From the NCBI GenBank assembly GCA_902782895.1, contig CACZPA010000118.1, positions 1 to 20,446 of the forward strand: a stretch of 20,446 nucleotides of DNA. The letters are read 5' to 3'. The translations under genes were made by a program, and so were the position numbers. Under the pieces are notes generated by a model, which did not search any database, was not told where the DNA came from, and worked only from the letters and a program-made list of their open reading frames with translations. Of this stretch, positions 14,594-20,446 are shown in pieces (within the stretch, counting starts at the first letter, position 1; the number at the start of each line of letters is the position of its first letter). Origin of the DNA: an uncultured Eubacteriales bacterium (GTDB taxonomy: Bacteria > Bacillota > Clostridia > Lachnospirales > Bianqueaceae).

Positions 14594-15556
14594 TTACGAT
14601 TCGGTCTTCCAGTCCTCGGTCGGCGCGGGTACAGTGGAAAGAATGCCGTTCAGAATTCCTTCTATCTGTGTGGAACGGTTGCGCAGACCGCTGGAGAGGA
14701 TCATTCTGTGGCCCAGAACCGGGATCACAAGGTCCTTGATATCCTGCGGCGATACGAAATTGCGTCCGCGTACGGCCGCGAGCGCCTGCGCCGCCTTGAC
14801 AAGCGACAGGTTGCCTCGAGGGCTGACGCCAAGCGAAACGTCCTCACGGCCGCGGGTTTTCTCTACAATATCAACGGTATAAGCCGCGACGTCCGGATGC
14901 ACGTAGACGGTCTTCACGGCCTGCTGCATCTCGAGCAGCTCCTCCGCCGTGCAGACCGGCTCGATCTCCTGATCCGGAGCGCCTTTTACAAAACGGTCGA
15001 GGATCGCGAGGGATCCTTCTTTATCGGTATAGCCGAGGGAAAGCTGCATCAGGAAACGGTCCAGCTGCGCCTCCGGCAGCGGGAAGGTTCCGCCGGTCTC
15101 GATCGGATTCTGCGTCGCGATGACGAAAAAGGGCTTCTCGAGCGGATACGTTACGCCGTCCACCGTGATCTGTTTTTCCTCCATGCTCTCGAGCAGACTC
15201 GACTGTGTACGCGGGGTTGCGCGATTTATCTCGTCCGCGAGCAGGATATTGGTGAAGAGCGCACCCTGACGGAACTCAAATTCGCCCTGTTTCTGGTTGA
15301 AATAATTAATACCGATCAGGTCGGACGGCAGCAGATCGGGGGTAAACTGGATTCGCTTGAATCGGACATTGATGGACTTGGCGAGTGCCTTTGCCAGCAT
15401 TGTCTTACCGGTTCCCGGTACGTCTTCCAGTAAAACATGACCCTGACTGAGAAGCGCTGTCAGGACCTTCTCGATCACATCGGTCTTGCCGACGATGACC
15501 TTCTCGATATTCTGACGGATCTGTTCTGCTTTTGCCTGTACCTGCGTGATTTCCAC
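14594..15556 (-). CDS. MoxR-family AAA+ ATPase
   Basis: This 320-residue ATPase has Walker A DVPGTGKT (45-52), Walker B ILLADEIN (104-111), sensor 1 in ATQNPIETGG (147-156), the arginine-finger region AQLDRF (163-168) and SPRGNL (245-250) in the lid. MoxR proteins are AAA+ chaperones that remodel partner proteins, usually DUF58 or vWA proteins encoded next to them, as here. The start is a GTG at 15556 with a strong GAGGAGGGG site five bases upstream. It is the first gene of the ten-gene run. Only 38 bases separate it from the T-tract of the terminator of the preceding operon, so its promoter must overlap that terminator or it relies on read-through. Confidence 0.95.
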   Translation of the reverse strand: MEITQVQAKAEQIRQNIEKVIVGKTDVIEKVLTALLSQGHVLLEDVPGTGKTMLAKALAKSINVRFKRIQFTPDLLPSDLIGINYFNQKQGEFEFRQGALFTNILLADEINRATPRTQSSLLESMEEKQITVDGVTYPLEKPFFVIATQNPIETGGTFPLPEAQLDRFLMQLSLGYTDKEGSLAILDRFVKGAPDQEIEPVCTAEELLEMQQAVKTVYVHPDVAAYTVDIVEKTRGREDVSLGVSPRGNLSLVKAAQALAAVRGRNFVSPQDIKDLVIPVLGHRMILSSGLRNRSTQIEGILNGILSTVPAPTEDWKTES

Positions 15557-15593
15557 GATAACCCCTCCTCTTTTTTGTCGTAAATGAAATTTC

Positions 15594-15644
15594 TAAAAAA
15601 GCGCCGCGGTCCGGTTATTACGGTATTTCCGGTACCGCAGCGCC
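15594..15644 (-). terminator. Strong intrinsic terminator of the DUF4867-isomerase operon
   Basis: On the minus strand, 15643-15629 pairs with 15614-15601 in a GC-rich stem of about 14 bp with one G-U pair and one bulged A, followed by six T (15600-15595). The + strand side lacks a T-run after the stem, so it works for minus-strand transcripts only. Confidence 0.88.
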
Positions 15645-15694
15645 GATTGTCTGTCTAAGCTGCTATATAATCCGTACTTATTCCGGTCAGAATC

Positions 15695-17185
15695 TTACGC
15701 GAAAGGATTCTCTGTCGGATACGGCAGGCTCTTCGGCTGATTGTAGGCGATGTCCTGAACGCCGAGATACTTGAAGACCTCGAACAGAGTCTTCCCGAAG
15801 TGTCCGAACGCGACCGCGCCGTGATGCGGGAAGCGCTTCTGTATCAGAACGTGACGATAGAAACGGCCCATCTCCGGAATCGCGAAAATTCCGATGCCAC
15901 CGAAGGAACCGGTCGCAACCGGAAGGACCTCGCCCTCCGCGATGTAGCTGCGCAGATTGCCTTCGCTGTCGCACTGCAGGCGATAGAACGTGATCTCGGA
16001 AGCCGCGATGTCGCCTTCCAGCGTCCCGCGGGTGAAATCAGGCTCGGATCCCGCCGGCTCGAGCAGACGGTGCTGGATCAGCTGATACTTGATCGCGCGG
16101 CTGTCGCACATCTTGCAGGAAGGAGTATTACCGCAATGGAAGCCCATGAACGTGTCAGTGAGCTGATACGGGAACTTGCCCTCGATTTCCTTCTTGTACA
16201 GGGAGGCAGGTACGGAATTGTTGATGTCAAGCAGTGTCACCGCGTCACAGGATACACAGGCGCCAATATATTCGGAAAGCGCTCCGTAGATATCAACTTC
16301 GCAGGATACCGGGATGCCGCGGCTTGCCAGTCTGGAATTTACATAGCAGGGCTCAAATCCGAATTCCTCCGGGAACGCCGGCCAGCACTTGTCGGCGAAC
16401 GCGACATACTCGCGGGATCCCTTGTGTCCCTCGGCCCAGTCCAGAAGCGTCAGCTCAAACTGCGCCATGCGGACCATCATATCCTCATAGTAACGGCCCT
16501 CTCCCATCTCGGCCTTCATATCCGCGACAACTTCCGGAATGCGGGCGTCATCCTTATGCTTTCTGTAGGAAACCAGCAGATCCAGCTCGGAATTCTCTTC
16601 GATCTCAACACCGATCTCATACAGTCCCTTGATCGGAGCATTGCAGGCAAAGAAGTCCTGCGGACGCGGTCCGAAGGTGATGATCTTCAGACCCTGAACA
16701 CCGATAATAGCGCGCGCGATCGGTACAAACTCGCCGATCATCTTGACGATATCCTCAGCCGTGCCGATCGGATATTCCGGAATATAGGAACGGATATGGC
16801 GCATTCCCAGGTTATAAGAGCAGTTCAGCATACCGCAGTAAGCGTCTCCGCGGCCATTGATCAGGTCTCCGTCACCCTCCGCCGCCGCAACGTACATCAC
16901 AGGTCCGTTGAAGCGCTGTGCGATCTCGGTCTCCGGTGTCTCCGGCCCGAAATTTCCGAGGAAAACAACCAGCGCGTTTACGCCGTTCGCTTTGACGTCT
17001 TCAACCGCCTTGAGCATGTCGAGCTCATTCTCCACCGTTACAGGGCTTGTATAGAGCTCTGTCTTGGATCCTTCCTTCTCCCATCCGGCAGCGATAGCCG
17101 CGCGGCGCATCTCGGAAAGAGCGATCGGGAAGCAATCACGGCTTACAGCGATCAGTCCCAGTTTTACATTCGGAATGTTGTTCAT
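15695..17185 (-). CDS. L-fucose/L-arabinose isomerase-family protein
   Basis: This 496-residue protein belongs to the L-fucose/arabinose isomerase superfamily, which interconverts aldoses and ketoses with a divalent metal. Candidate metal and catalytic residues are Glu296 in CEVDIYG, Asp320 in TLLDINN, and His454/455 and His462 in FPHHGAVAFGH. The segment FHCGNTPSCKMC (349-360) has three cysteines and seems conserved in a Clostridia branch of this family. Length is close to other short family members, and the sugar is not determined by sequence. A longer frame begins upstream, but the ATG at 17185 has a GGGGGA site and starts the conserved region. It is the second gene of a two-gene operon, 35 bases after the DUF4867 gene, and is followed by a strong terminator. 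Confidence 0.88.
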   Translation of the reverse strand: MNNIPNVKLGLIAVSRDCFPIALSEMRRAAIAAGWEKEGSKTELYTSPVTVENELDMLKAVEDVKANGVNALVVFLGNFGPETPETEIAQRFNGPVMYVAAAEGDGDLINGRGDAYCGMLNCSYNLGMRHIRSYIPEYPIGTAEDIVKMIGEFVPIARAIIGVQGLKIITFGPRPQDFFACNAPIKGLYEIGVEIEENSELDLLVSYRKHKDDARIPEVVADMKAEMGEGRYYEDMMVRMAQFELTLLDWAEGHKGSREYVAFADKCWPAFPEEFGFEPCYVNSRLASRGIPVSCEVDIYGALSEYIGACVSCDAVTLLDINNSVPASLYKKEIEGKFPYQLTDTFMGFHCGNTPSCKMCDSRAIKYQLIQHRLLEPAGSEPDFTRGTLEGDIAASEITFYRLQCDSEGNLRSYIAEGEVLPVATGSFGGIGIFAIPEMGRFYRHVLIQKRFPHHGAVAFGHFGKTLFEVFKYLGVQDIAYNQPKSLPYPTENPFA

Positions 17186-17220
17186 AAATAAATCCCCCAG
17201 TTGTATATTATTAAATAAAA

Positions 17221-17853
17221 TTACTTTCTGATATCCGTATTGACGCCGACAAGGCCGATATATGCGCCGCTTGCCGCCTCCGGAGCTTCCGGATGCGCGA
17301 GCAGCCATTTGTTGCGGGCCGTCATCCAGCGGTCTTCTTCACAGGCAGGCTCATAATCCGGCTTATCTGTATTGGTGCCGCGCGGCAGTACCACAATCAC
17401 GCGGAAACCGTCCGTGCCTTCTACCGTGCAGGGCGCGTAATGCAGGCTGGTCGCGTAGACCTCGACCGCACATCCCTTAGGCACCAGGAAAGCTTCCACA
17501 TTAGCGGTATCGTATTTGCCGTCTTTGATATCCTCCATCCGTCCGAGGATCAGAATGGCGTCGTCAGCCGCGATATTGATCTCCGAATCCCTGTGATACT
17601 CCAGGCAGTTCAGCAGATAATTGTTGCCGTTGCAGTAACCGATCTGAATCAGCATGCCGCCGTAGGCACGGTCCTGAAGCTGCGTGAAAACAGGCTCCTT
17701 CTCCAGCTCAGGATCTGAAGGTACATAAATTGTATGATCTGCCGGTTTCTCACTGACTTCCACAAGCTTCGCGAGAAGCGGCCCGAAATCATAACCTTCC
17801 ACCACTTTCCCGAAACGGGAAAACTCCGGATCGGTGACTTTGCGGATTAACAT
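17221..17853 (-). CDS. DUF4867 family protein (cupin-like)
   Basis: This 210-residue soluble protein matches the DUF4867 family, known mainly from gut Bacillota near sugar isomerase genes. The sequence is rich in beta strand and carries EYHRDSEINI (85-94) and SLHYAP (136-141). His87, Glu91 and His138 could form a cupin-type metal site; this is inference. No signal peptide or membrane segment is seen. A role as sugar isomerase, mutarotase or accessory factor to the downstream isomerase would fit, but no activity can be assigned. The start follows a GGGAGGA site, and a near-consensus promoter lies about 60 bases upstream. It is the first gene of the operon diverging from dnaA. Confidence 0.87.
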   Translation of the reverse strand: MLIRKVTDPEFSRFGKVVEGYDFGPLLAKLVEVSEKPADHTIYVPSDPELEKEPVFTQLQDRAYGGMLIQIGYCNGNNYLLNCLEYHRDSEINIAADDAILILGRMEDIKDGKYDTANVEAFLVPKGCAVEVYATSLHYAPCTVEGTDGFRVIVVLPRGTNTDKPDYEPACEEDRWMTARNKWLLAHPEAPEAASGAYIGLVGVNTDIRK

Positions 17854-17913
17854 TGCAGAATCCTCCCTGATCTTTTCTTTATTAATGTATCTCTTGATTT
17901 TTTCATCTCTTGT

Positions 17914-17942
17914 ATCATACTTTTTTTTTCAGAAAATGTCAA
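17914..17942 (-). promoter_or_regulatory. Strong sigma-A promoter for the DUF4867-isomerase operon
   Basis: On the minus strand a perfect TTGACA (17937-17942) is separated by 17 bases, including a run of nine A, from TATGAT (17914-17919, five of six). The short leader to the start codon at 17853 is A/T-rich. This is the best-matching promoter in the window. Confidence 0.85.
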
Positions 17943-17951
17943 TCGAAACAG

Positions 17952-17981
17952 TTGCATCTGACCAACTTTTTGTGGTATGAT
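17952..17981 (+). promoter_or_regulatory. Extended -10 promoter candidate for dnaA
   Basis: TGGTATGAT gives TATGAT (17976-17981) with a TGn extension. A weak TTGCAT (17952-17957) lies 18 bases upstream. The leader to the dnaA start at 18144 is about 155 bases and contains the upstream DnaA boxes, which would allow autoregulation. The two divergent -35 elements are only nine bases apart. Confidence 0.6.
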
Positions 17982-18013
17982 AAGAGCACTTCAGTTTTAA
18001 CCTGACATCACAG

Positions 18014-18122
18014 ATATCCACAAAATGTGGACAACTAAGTGGATTATTCCGTGCAAAATAGTGGATTTTTCCACATTTTCTTTGTTTTTATCCCATTTTT
18101 CATGGTGGATAACTTATACACA
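18014..18122. other. oriC, DnaA-box cluster upstream of dnaA
   Basis: Against the consensus TTATCCACA in either orientation, I see near matches with one mismatch at 18014-18022, 18026-18034 (TGTGGACAA), 18067-18075 (TTTTCCACA), 18104-18112 (GGTGGATAA) and 18114-18122 (TTATACACA). A two-mismatch site lies at 18038-18046. The first two face each other around a short A-rich spacer. The cluster lies in the dnaA leader, as in the B. subtilis upstream origin region. Confidence 0.85.
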
Positions 18123-18143
18123 AGCATTTTTCCGGAGGTACGC

Positions 18144-19499
18144 ATGGATCCTAAAGTCATTTATTCCGAGATACAGAAGCTGCTGCAGCAGGAACTGATG
18201 CCGATCACCTATAACGGCTGGTTCCAGGATATGGAGGCTGTCGCTGTCCGCGAAGAGGATGGACGGCATGTTCTTGTGCTGCGTTCCTCCAATTCTCTTG
18301 CAAAGGAGCTGATCCCGCAGAAGTTCGGCGATCTGATCCAGAATTGCTTCGATATGCTCAACTATCCGGATTTTACGTTTGAGATTCTCTCTCCGGACGA
18401 GTCGGCGCAGCCGATCCGCGAGGATTCGGATCTGGTCCGGGAGAACAAATCCCGTGCCAACCTCAATCCGCGCTATACGTTCGAGACCTTTGTCGAAGGC
18501 ACACACAACAAGCTCGCTTATCATTCCTGCCTTGCCGTCGCGGATTTTCCCGGAAATACCTACAATCCTCTGTTTATCTGGAGCGATTCCGGACTTGGCA
18601 AGACGCACCTGCTGCACGCGATCGGCAATCACGTTCTGGAGAACGACCCGACCAAAAACGTCCTGTATGTACCGTCCGAAACCTTTATCAATGAGCTGAT
18701 CAATTCGATCAGTTCCGGTAAAACAGACGCTTTCCGCGAGAAATACCGTCAGATCGACGTACTCCTGATCGACGATATCCAGTTCCTCGGCAATAAGGAA
18801 GCGACGCAGGACGAGTTTTTCCACACTTTTAACACACTTTATAACGCGAATAAGCAGATCGTCATCTGCTCGGACCGTCCGCCGGAAGCGATCGAGCACC
18901 TCGCGGAGAGGATCCGCTCCCGCTTCAAATGGGGCCTGACAGTCGACATCCAGGCTCCTGATTATGAAACGCGTGTCGCGATCCTCAAGAAAAAAATCGA
19001 ACAGAACAATTCCCATGTGAATATGGAAGTCTTAAGCTATATCGCAGGGCATGTCAATTCCAATATCCGTGACCTTGAAGGAGCACTGACAAGAGTCGAG
19101 GCCTACGGCAAACTGCAGAATCCGGATACCGAGATTACCATCGATATCGCTTCTCAGGCGCTGAAGGACTACACAGGCAACGATCTGAAAAAGACGATCA
19201 CATGCCAGCGCATTATTGAATGCGTCTGCGAATATTTTTCCGTTACGCAGGAGGATATGCAGTCCAAGAAAAAGCCGCAGAATATCGCTTATCCGCGTCA
19301 GATCGCGATGTATCTGTGCCGCAAGCTTACGACCGATCCGCTCAAGACCATCGGCGCGGCACTCGGCGGACGCGATCATACAACGATCATGCATGGCGCG
19401 GACAGGATCTCTTCCGATCTGAAAAACCTGCATGCTCCCAATAATGAAGAGCTGACCCGCACGATCAGCGATATCGAGCGCCGTCTTAACGGAGAATAA
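18144..19499 (+). CDS. dnaA: Chromosomal replication initiator DnaA
   Basis: DnaA binds oriC, forms an ATP-bound filament and opens the duplex. This 451-residue copy has domain I (1-80, with Trp26), a short linker, the AAA+ core and a C-terminal DNA-binding domain. Seen are Walker B LLIDDIQF (207-214), the arginine-finger region RSRFKWGL (258-265), NIRDLEGAL (307-315) and the signature helix GGRDHTTIMHGADRI (408-422). The P-loop is SDSGLGKT (147-154), where DnaA normally has a Gly at the first position, so Ser147 is unusual; the catalytic Lys153 and Thr154 are intact. The start at 18144 has a GGAGGT site. A frame opening at 18039 would run through the DnaA boxes and is rejected. Gene order with dnaN is conserved; the genes left of it are not the usual rpmH/rnpA. 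Confidence 0.98.
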   Translation: MDPKVIYSEIQKLLQQELMPITYNGWFQDMEAVAVREEDGRHVLVLRSSNSLAKELIPQKFGDLIQNCFDMLNYPDFTFEILSPDESAQPIREDSDLVRENKSRANLNPRYTFETFVEGTHNKLAYHSCLAVADFPGNTYNPLFIWSDSGLGKTHLLHAIGNHVLENDPTKNVLYVPSETFINELINSISSGKTDAFREKYRQIDVLLIDDIQFLGNKEATQDEFFHTFNTLYNANKQIVICSDRPPEAIEHLAERIRSRFKWGLTVDIQAPDYETRVAILKKKIEQNNSHVNMEVLSYIAGHVNSNIRDLEGALTRVEAYGKLQNPDTEITIDIASQALKDYTGNDLKKTITCQRIIECVCEYFSVTQEDMQSKKKPQNIAYPRQIAMYLCRKLTTDPLKTIGAALGGRDHTTIMHGADRISSDLKNLHAPNNEELTRTISDIERRLNGE

Positions 19500-19531
19500 T
19501 CAACAATTTACAATCAACAGACCGGTGTAAA

Positions 19532-19697
19532 TGTGGACAAGCCGGTATGGTTATCCACTTTATCCACATAAATAAATGTGGACATCCTGTGAATTCTGGA
19601 GTATAATGTCTACAAAAAGAAACGCTGTTACAGGACTCCGGTCCGGTCTGTGTGGACAACGTGGAAAACCGGGACAGTTATTCAGATTTTTCCCACA
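19532..19697. other. oriC, DnaA-box cluster between dnaA and dnaN
   Basis: One perfect consensus box TTATCCACA lies at 19560-19568. One-mismatch boxes are at 19532-19540 (TGTGGACAA), 19551-19559 (TTATCCACT) and 19651-19659 (TGTGGACAA). Two-mismatch boxes are at 19577-19585 (TGTGGACAT), 19660-19668 and 19689-19697. Four boxes within 54 bases (19532-19585) alternate in orientation, and 19651-19668 is a tandem pair. The 327-base dnaA-dnaN gap encodes no protein. Confidence 0.9.
19579..19607 (+). promoter_or_regulatory. dnaN promoter with its -35 inside a DnaA box
   Basis: TGGACA (19579-19584, five of six) and a perfect TATAAT (19602-19607) are separated by 17 bases. The -35 hexamer lies within the DnaA-like box TGTGGACAT at 19577-19585, and a perfect box ends 11 bases before the hexamer. 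The leader to the dnaN start is about 215 bases and crosses the unwinding element. Confidence 0.75.
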
Positions 19698-19729
19698 TGG
19701 ATCTGCACACGTTTTTTCGCCTGATCATC

Positions 19730-19749
19730 GGGAAAAACGACGTTTTCCC
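19730..19749. repeat. 7-bp inverted repeat next to the unwinding element
   Basis: GGGAAAA (19730-19736) and TTTTCCC (19743-19749) form a 7-bp stem with a six-base loop, 14 bases before the DnaA-trio array. The right arm overlaps the degenerate DnaA-like site TTTTCCCCA (19744-19752). Confidence 0.5.
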
Positions 19750-19781
19750 CAAAATCACAGCCCCTATTACTATTATTACTA
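19744..19781 (+). other. oriC basal unwinding element with six DnaA-trios
   Basis: After a degenerate DnaA-like box TTTTCCCCA (19744-19752) and a short C-rich block (19761-19764), the strand reads CTA-TTA-CTA-TTA-TTA-CTA (19764-19781). The complementary strand is then 3'-GAT/AAT repeats, the DnaA-trio motif that guides DnaA onto single-stranded DNA in B. subtilis. A/T-rich DNA follows up to the dnaN ribosome binding site. Order and position match the known Bacillota unwinding region. Confidence 0.85.
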
Positions 19782-19826
19782 CAAAAGAATCCTATACTAT
19801 CTATTATGCACTCCAAGGAGGATCTC

Positions 19827-20446
19827 ATGAACATTCTTTGCAGCAAGACCTTATTAATCAAAAGTGTGAATACAGTTATCCGTGCCGTATCACAGAAGAC
19901 CACAATGCCTGTTCTGCAGTGCATCCTGCTGGAAGCGAAAGACGAAGTTTTCACACTGACAGCCAATGATCTGGATATCGGTATCCGCAGCACGTCCGAG
20001 GCAACGATCCGTAAGCCCGGCAAAGTAGCGGTCAACGCAAAGATCTTCTCCGAGATCATCCGCAGACTTCCGGATGAAGAGGTCCTGATCGAGACCGATA
20101 ATCAGGATAACATTCTGATTCAGAGCGGCAATTCCAAGTTCAACATTCCCGGACAGAGTGGAGAGGATTTCCCGCCGATCCAGGATGTTCAGAGCGAGAA
20201 TGAAATGGTGCTGCCGCAGAATGAATTCCGTCTGATGGTGCAGAAGACGATCTTCTCGATCGCGCAGGAGGACGCGGGACGTCCGGTCCTGACAGGCGAG
20301 CTGATCGATGTTCATGATGGATTCCTGCATGTCGTAGCGGTCGACGGATTCCGTATTTCCATGCAGAAGACCGAGATCTCCGGCAACCGGAGCTTTAAGA
20401 TGACGGTTCCCGGCAAGTCTCTGAACGAGCTGACCAAGATCCTTTC
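19827..20446 (+). CDS. dnaN: DNA polymerase III beta sliding clamp, 5' part
   Basis: The clamp encircles DNA and tethers the replicative polymerase. The 206 complete codons visible start MNILCSKTLLIKSVNTVIRA and cover domain I and much of domain II, with family segments TMPVLQCILLEA, TANDLDIGIRS, SGEDFPP and VAVDGFRIS. The reading frame runs off the right edge without a stop, and a full clamp has about 370 residues. The ATG at 19827 is preceded by AAGGAG (19815-19820). It follows the oriC unwinding region, is expected to be driven by the DnaA-box-overlapping promoter, and may also receive read-through from dnaA. Confidence 0.97.
   Translation, partial: MNILCSKTLLIKSVNTVIRAVSQKTTMPVLQCILLEAKDEVFTLTANDLDIGIRSTSEATIRKPGKVAVNAKIFSEIIRRLPDEEVLIETDNQDNILIQSGNSKFNIPGQSGEDFPPIQDVQSENEMVLPQNEFRLMVQKTIFSIAQEDAGRPVLTGELIDVHDGFLHVVAVDGFRISMQKTEISGNRSFKMTVPGKSLNELTKIL

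Noticed and set aside
13472..15556. MoxR-DUF58 pair considered as a defence or conflict system
   Set aside because: MoxR-DUF58-DUF4129 is a common envelope-associated arrangement in bacteria, and no effector, nuclease or toxin gene is nearby.
15800..17191. 463-codon open frame antisense to the isomerase gene
   Set aside because: Its composition is that of a GC-rich shadow frame, it has no ribosome binding site, and the opposite strand holds a recognisable isomerase with motifs.
18039..18143. N-terminal extension of DnaA by 35 residues
   Set aside because: The extension would be encoded by the DnaA-box region and is hydrophobic. The ATG at 18144 has a GGAGGT site and matches the normal DnaA start.
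19764..19781. CTA/TTA repeat considered as a simple microsatellite
   Set aside because: Its position after a C-rich block in the dnaA-dnaN gap, and its fit to the trio pattern, make an unwinding element the better reading.
19606..19860. Small reading frame in the dnaA-dnaN gap encoding a run of six Tyr
   Set aside because: The Tyr run is the DnaA-trio repeat read as codons. The frame has no ribosome binding site, crosses the origin elements and overlaps the dnaN start.

Overview
The window looks like part of a moderately GC-rich Bacillota (Clostridia) chromosome, plausibly a gut or rumen Lachnospiraceae or close relative. It spans the replication origin. The main evidence is a dnaA-dnaN pair on the + strand (18144 onward) with DnaA-box clusters on both sides of dnaA and a DnaA-trio unwinding element just before dnaN, the bipartite arrangement known from Bacillus subtilis. 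Strong AGGAGG-type ribosome binding sites, a DUF4428 zinc-ribbon protein, a DUF4867 protein and a NarL-type response regulator fit the same group. The genus cannot be fixed from the sequence alone.

Layout, left to right. Positions 38-817 (-) encode exodeoxyribonuclease III. A short divergent promoter region separates it from 982-1773 (+), a TIM-barrel sugar-phosphate isomerase/epimerase-like gene, the only gene left of the origin that faces the replication fork. A bidirectional terminator and a GC-rich degenerate repeat follow. Positions 4218-1988 (-) are a two-gene unit, a DUF4428 zinc-ribbon protein and an SPFH/band-7 protein with three C-terminal zinc ribbons, driven by an extended -10 promoter. 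Positions 15556-4345 (-) form a run of ten genes with no gap above 55 bp and no terminator that I can see. Its order is MoxR ATPase, DUF58 protein, DUF4129-like membrane protein, AEC-family transporter, small membrane protein, GH28 glycoside hydrolase, Gfo/Idh/MocA (GH109-like) protein, a seven-TM kinase-like sensor lacking catalytic boxes, a sensor histidine kinase and its response regulator. Positions 17853-15695 (-) are a self-contained two-gene sugar operon (DUF4867 protein and L-fucose/arabinose isomerase-family protein) with a near-consensus promoter and a strong intrinsic terminator. Positions 17943-19826 hold oriC and dnaA, and dnaN runs off the right edge.

How the parts may work together. 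The GH28 enzyme, GH109-like protein, isomerase, epimerase-like protein and AEC carrier suggest use of plant or host glycan sugars. The kinase-like sensor, kinase and response regulator lie directly behind the glycan enzymes, with 12-bp or overlapping junctions, so they may sense a related cue; this is inference. MoxR/DUF58/DUF4129 and SPFH/DUF4428 are envelope-associated modules. At the origin, the best dnaN promoter has its -35 hexamer inside a DnaA box, which suggests that DnaA controls dnaN. I found no tRNA, rRNA, CRISPR array, insertion sequence or prophage gene. The most notable points are the kinase-like sensor tied to glycan genes, the unusual DnaA P-loop, the sugar operon in place of rpmH/rnpA beside dnaA, and the legible oriC unwinding element.
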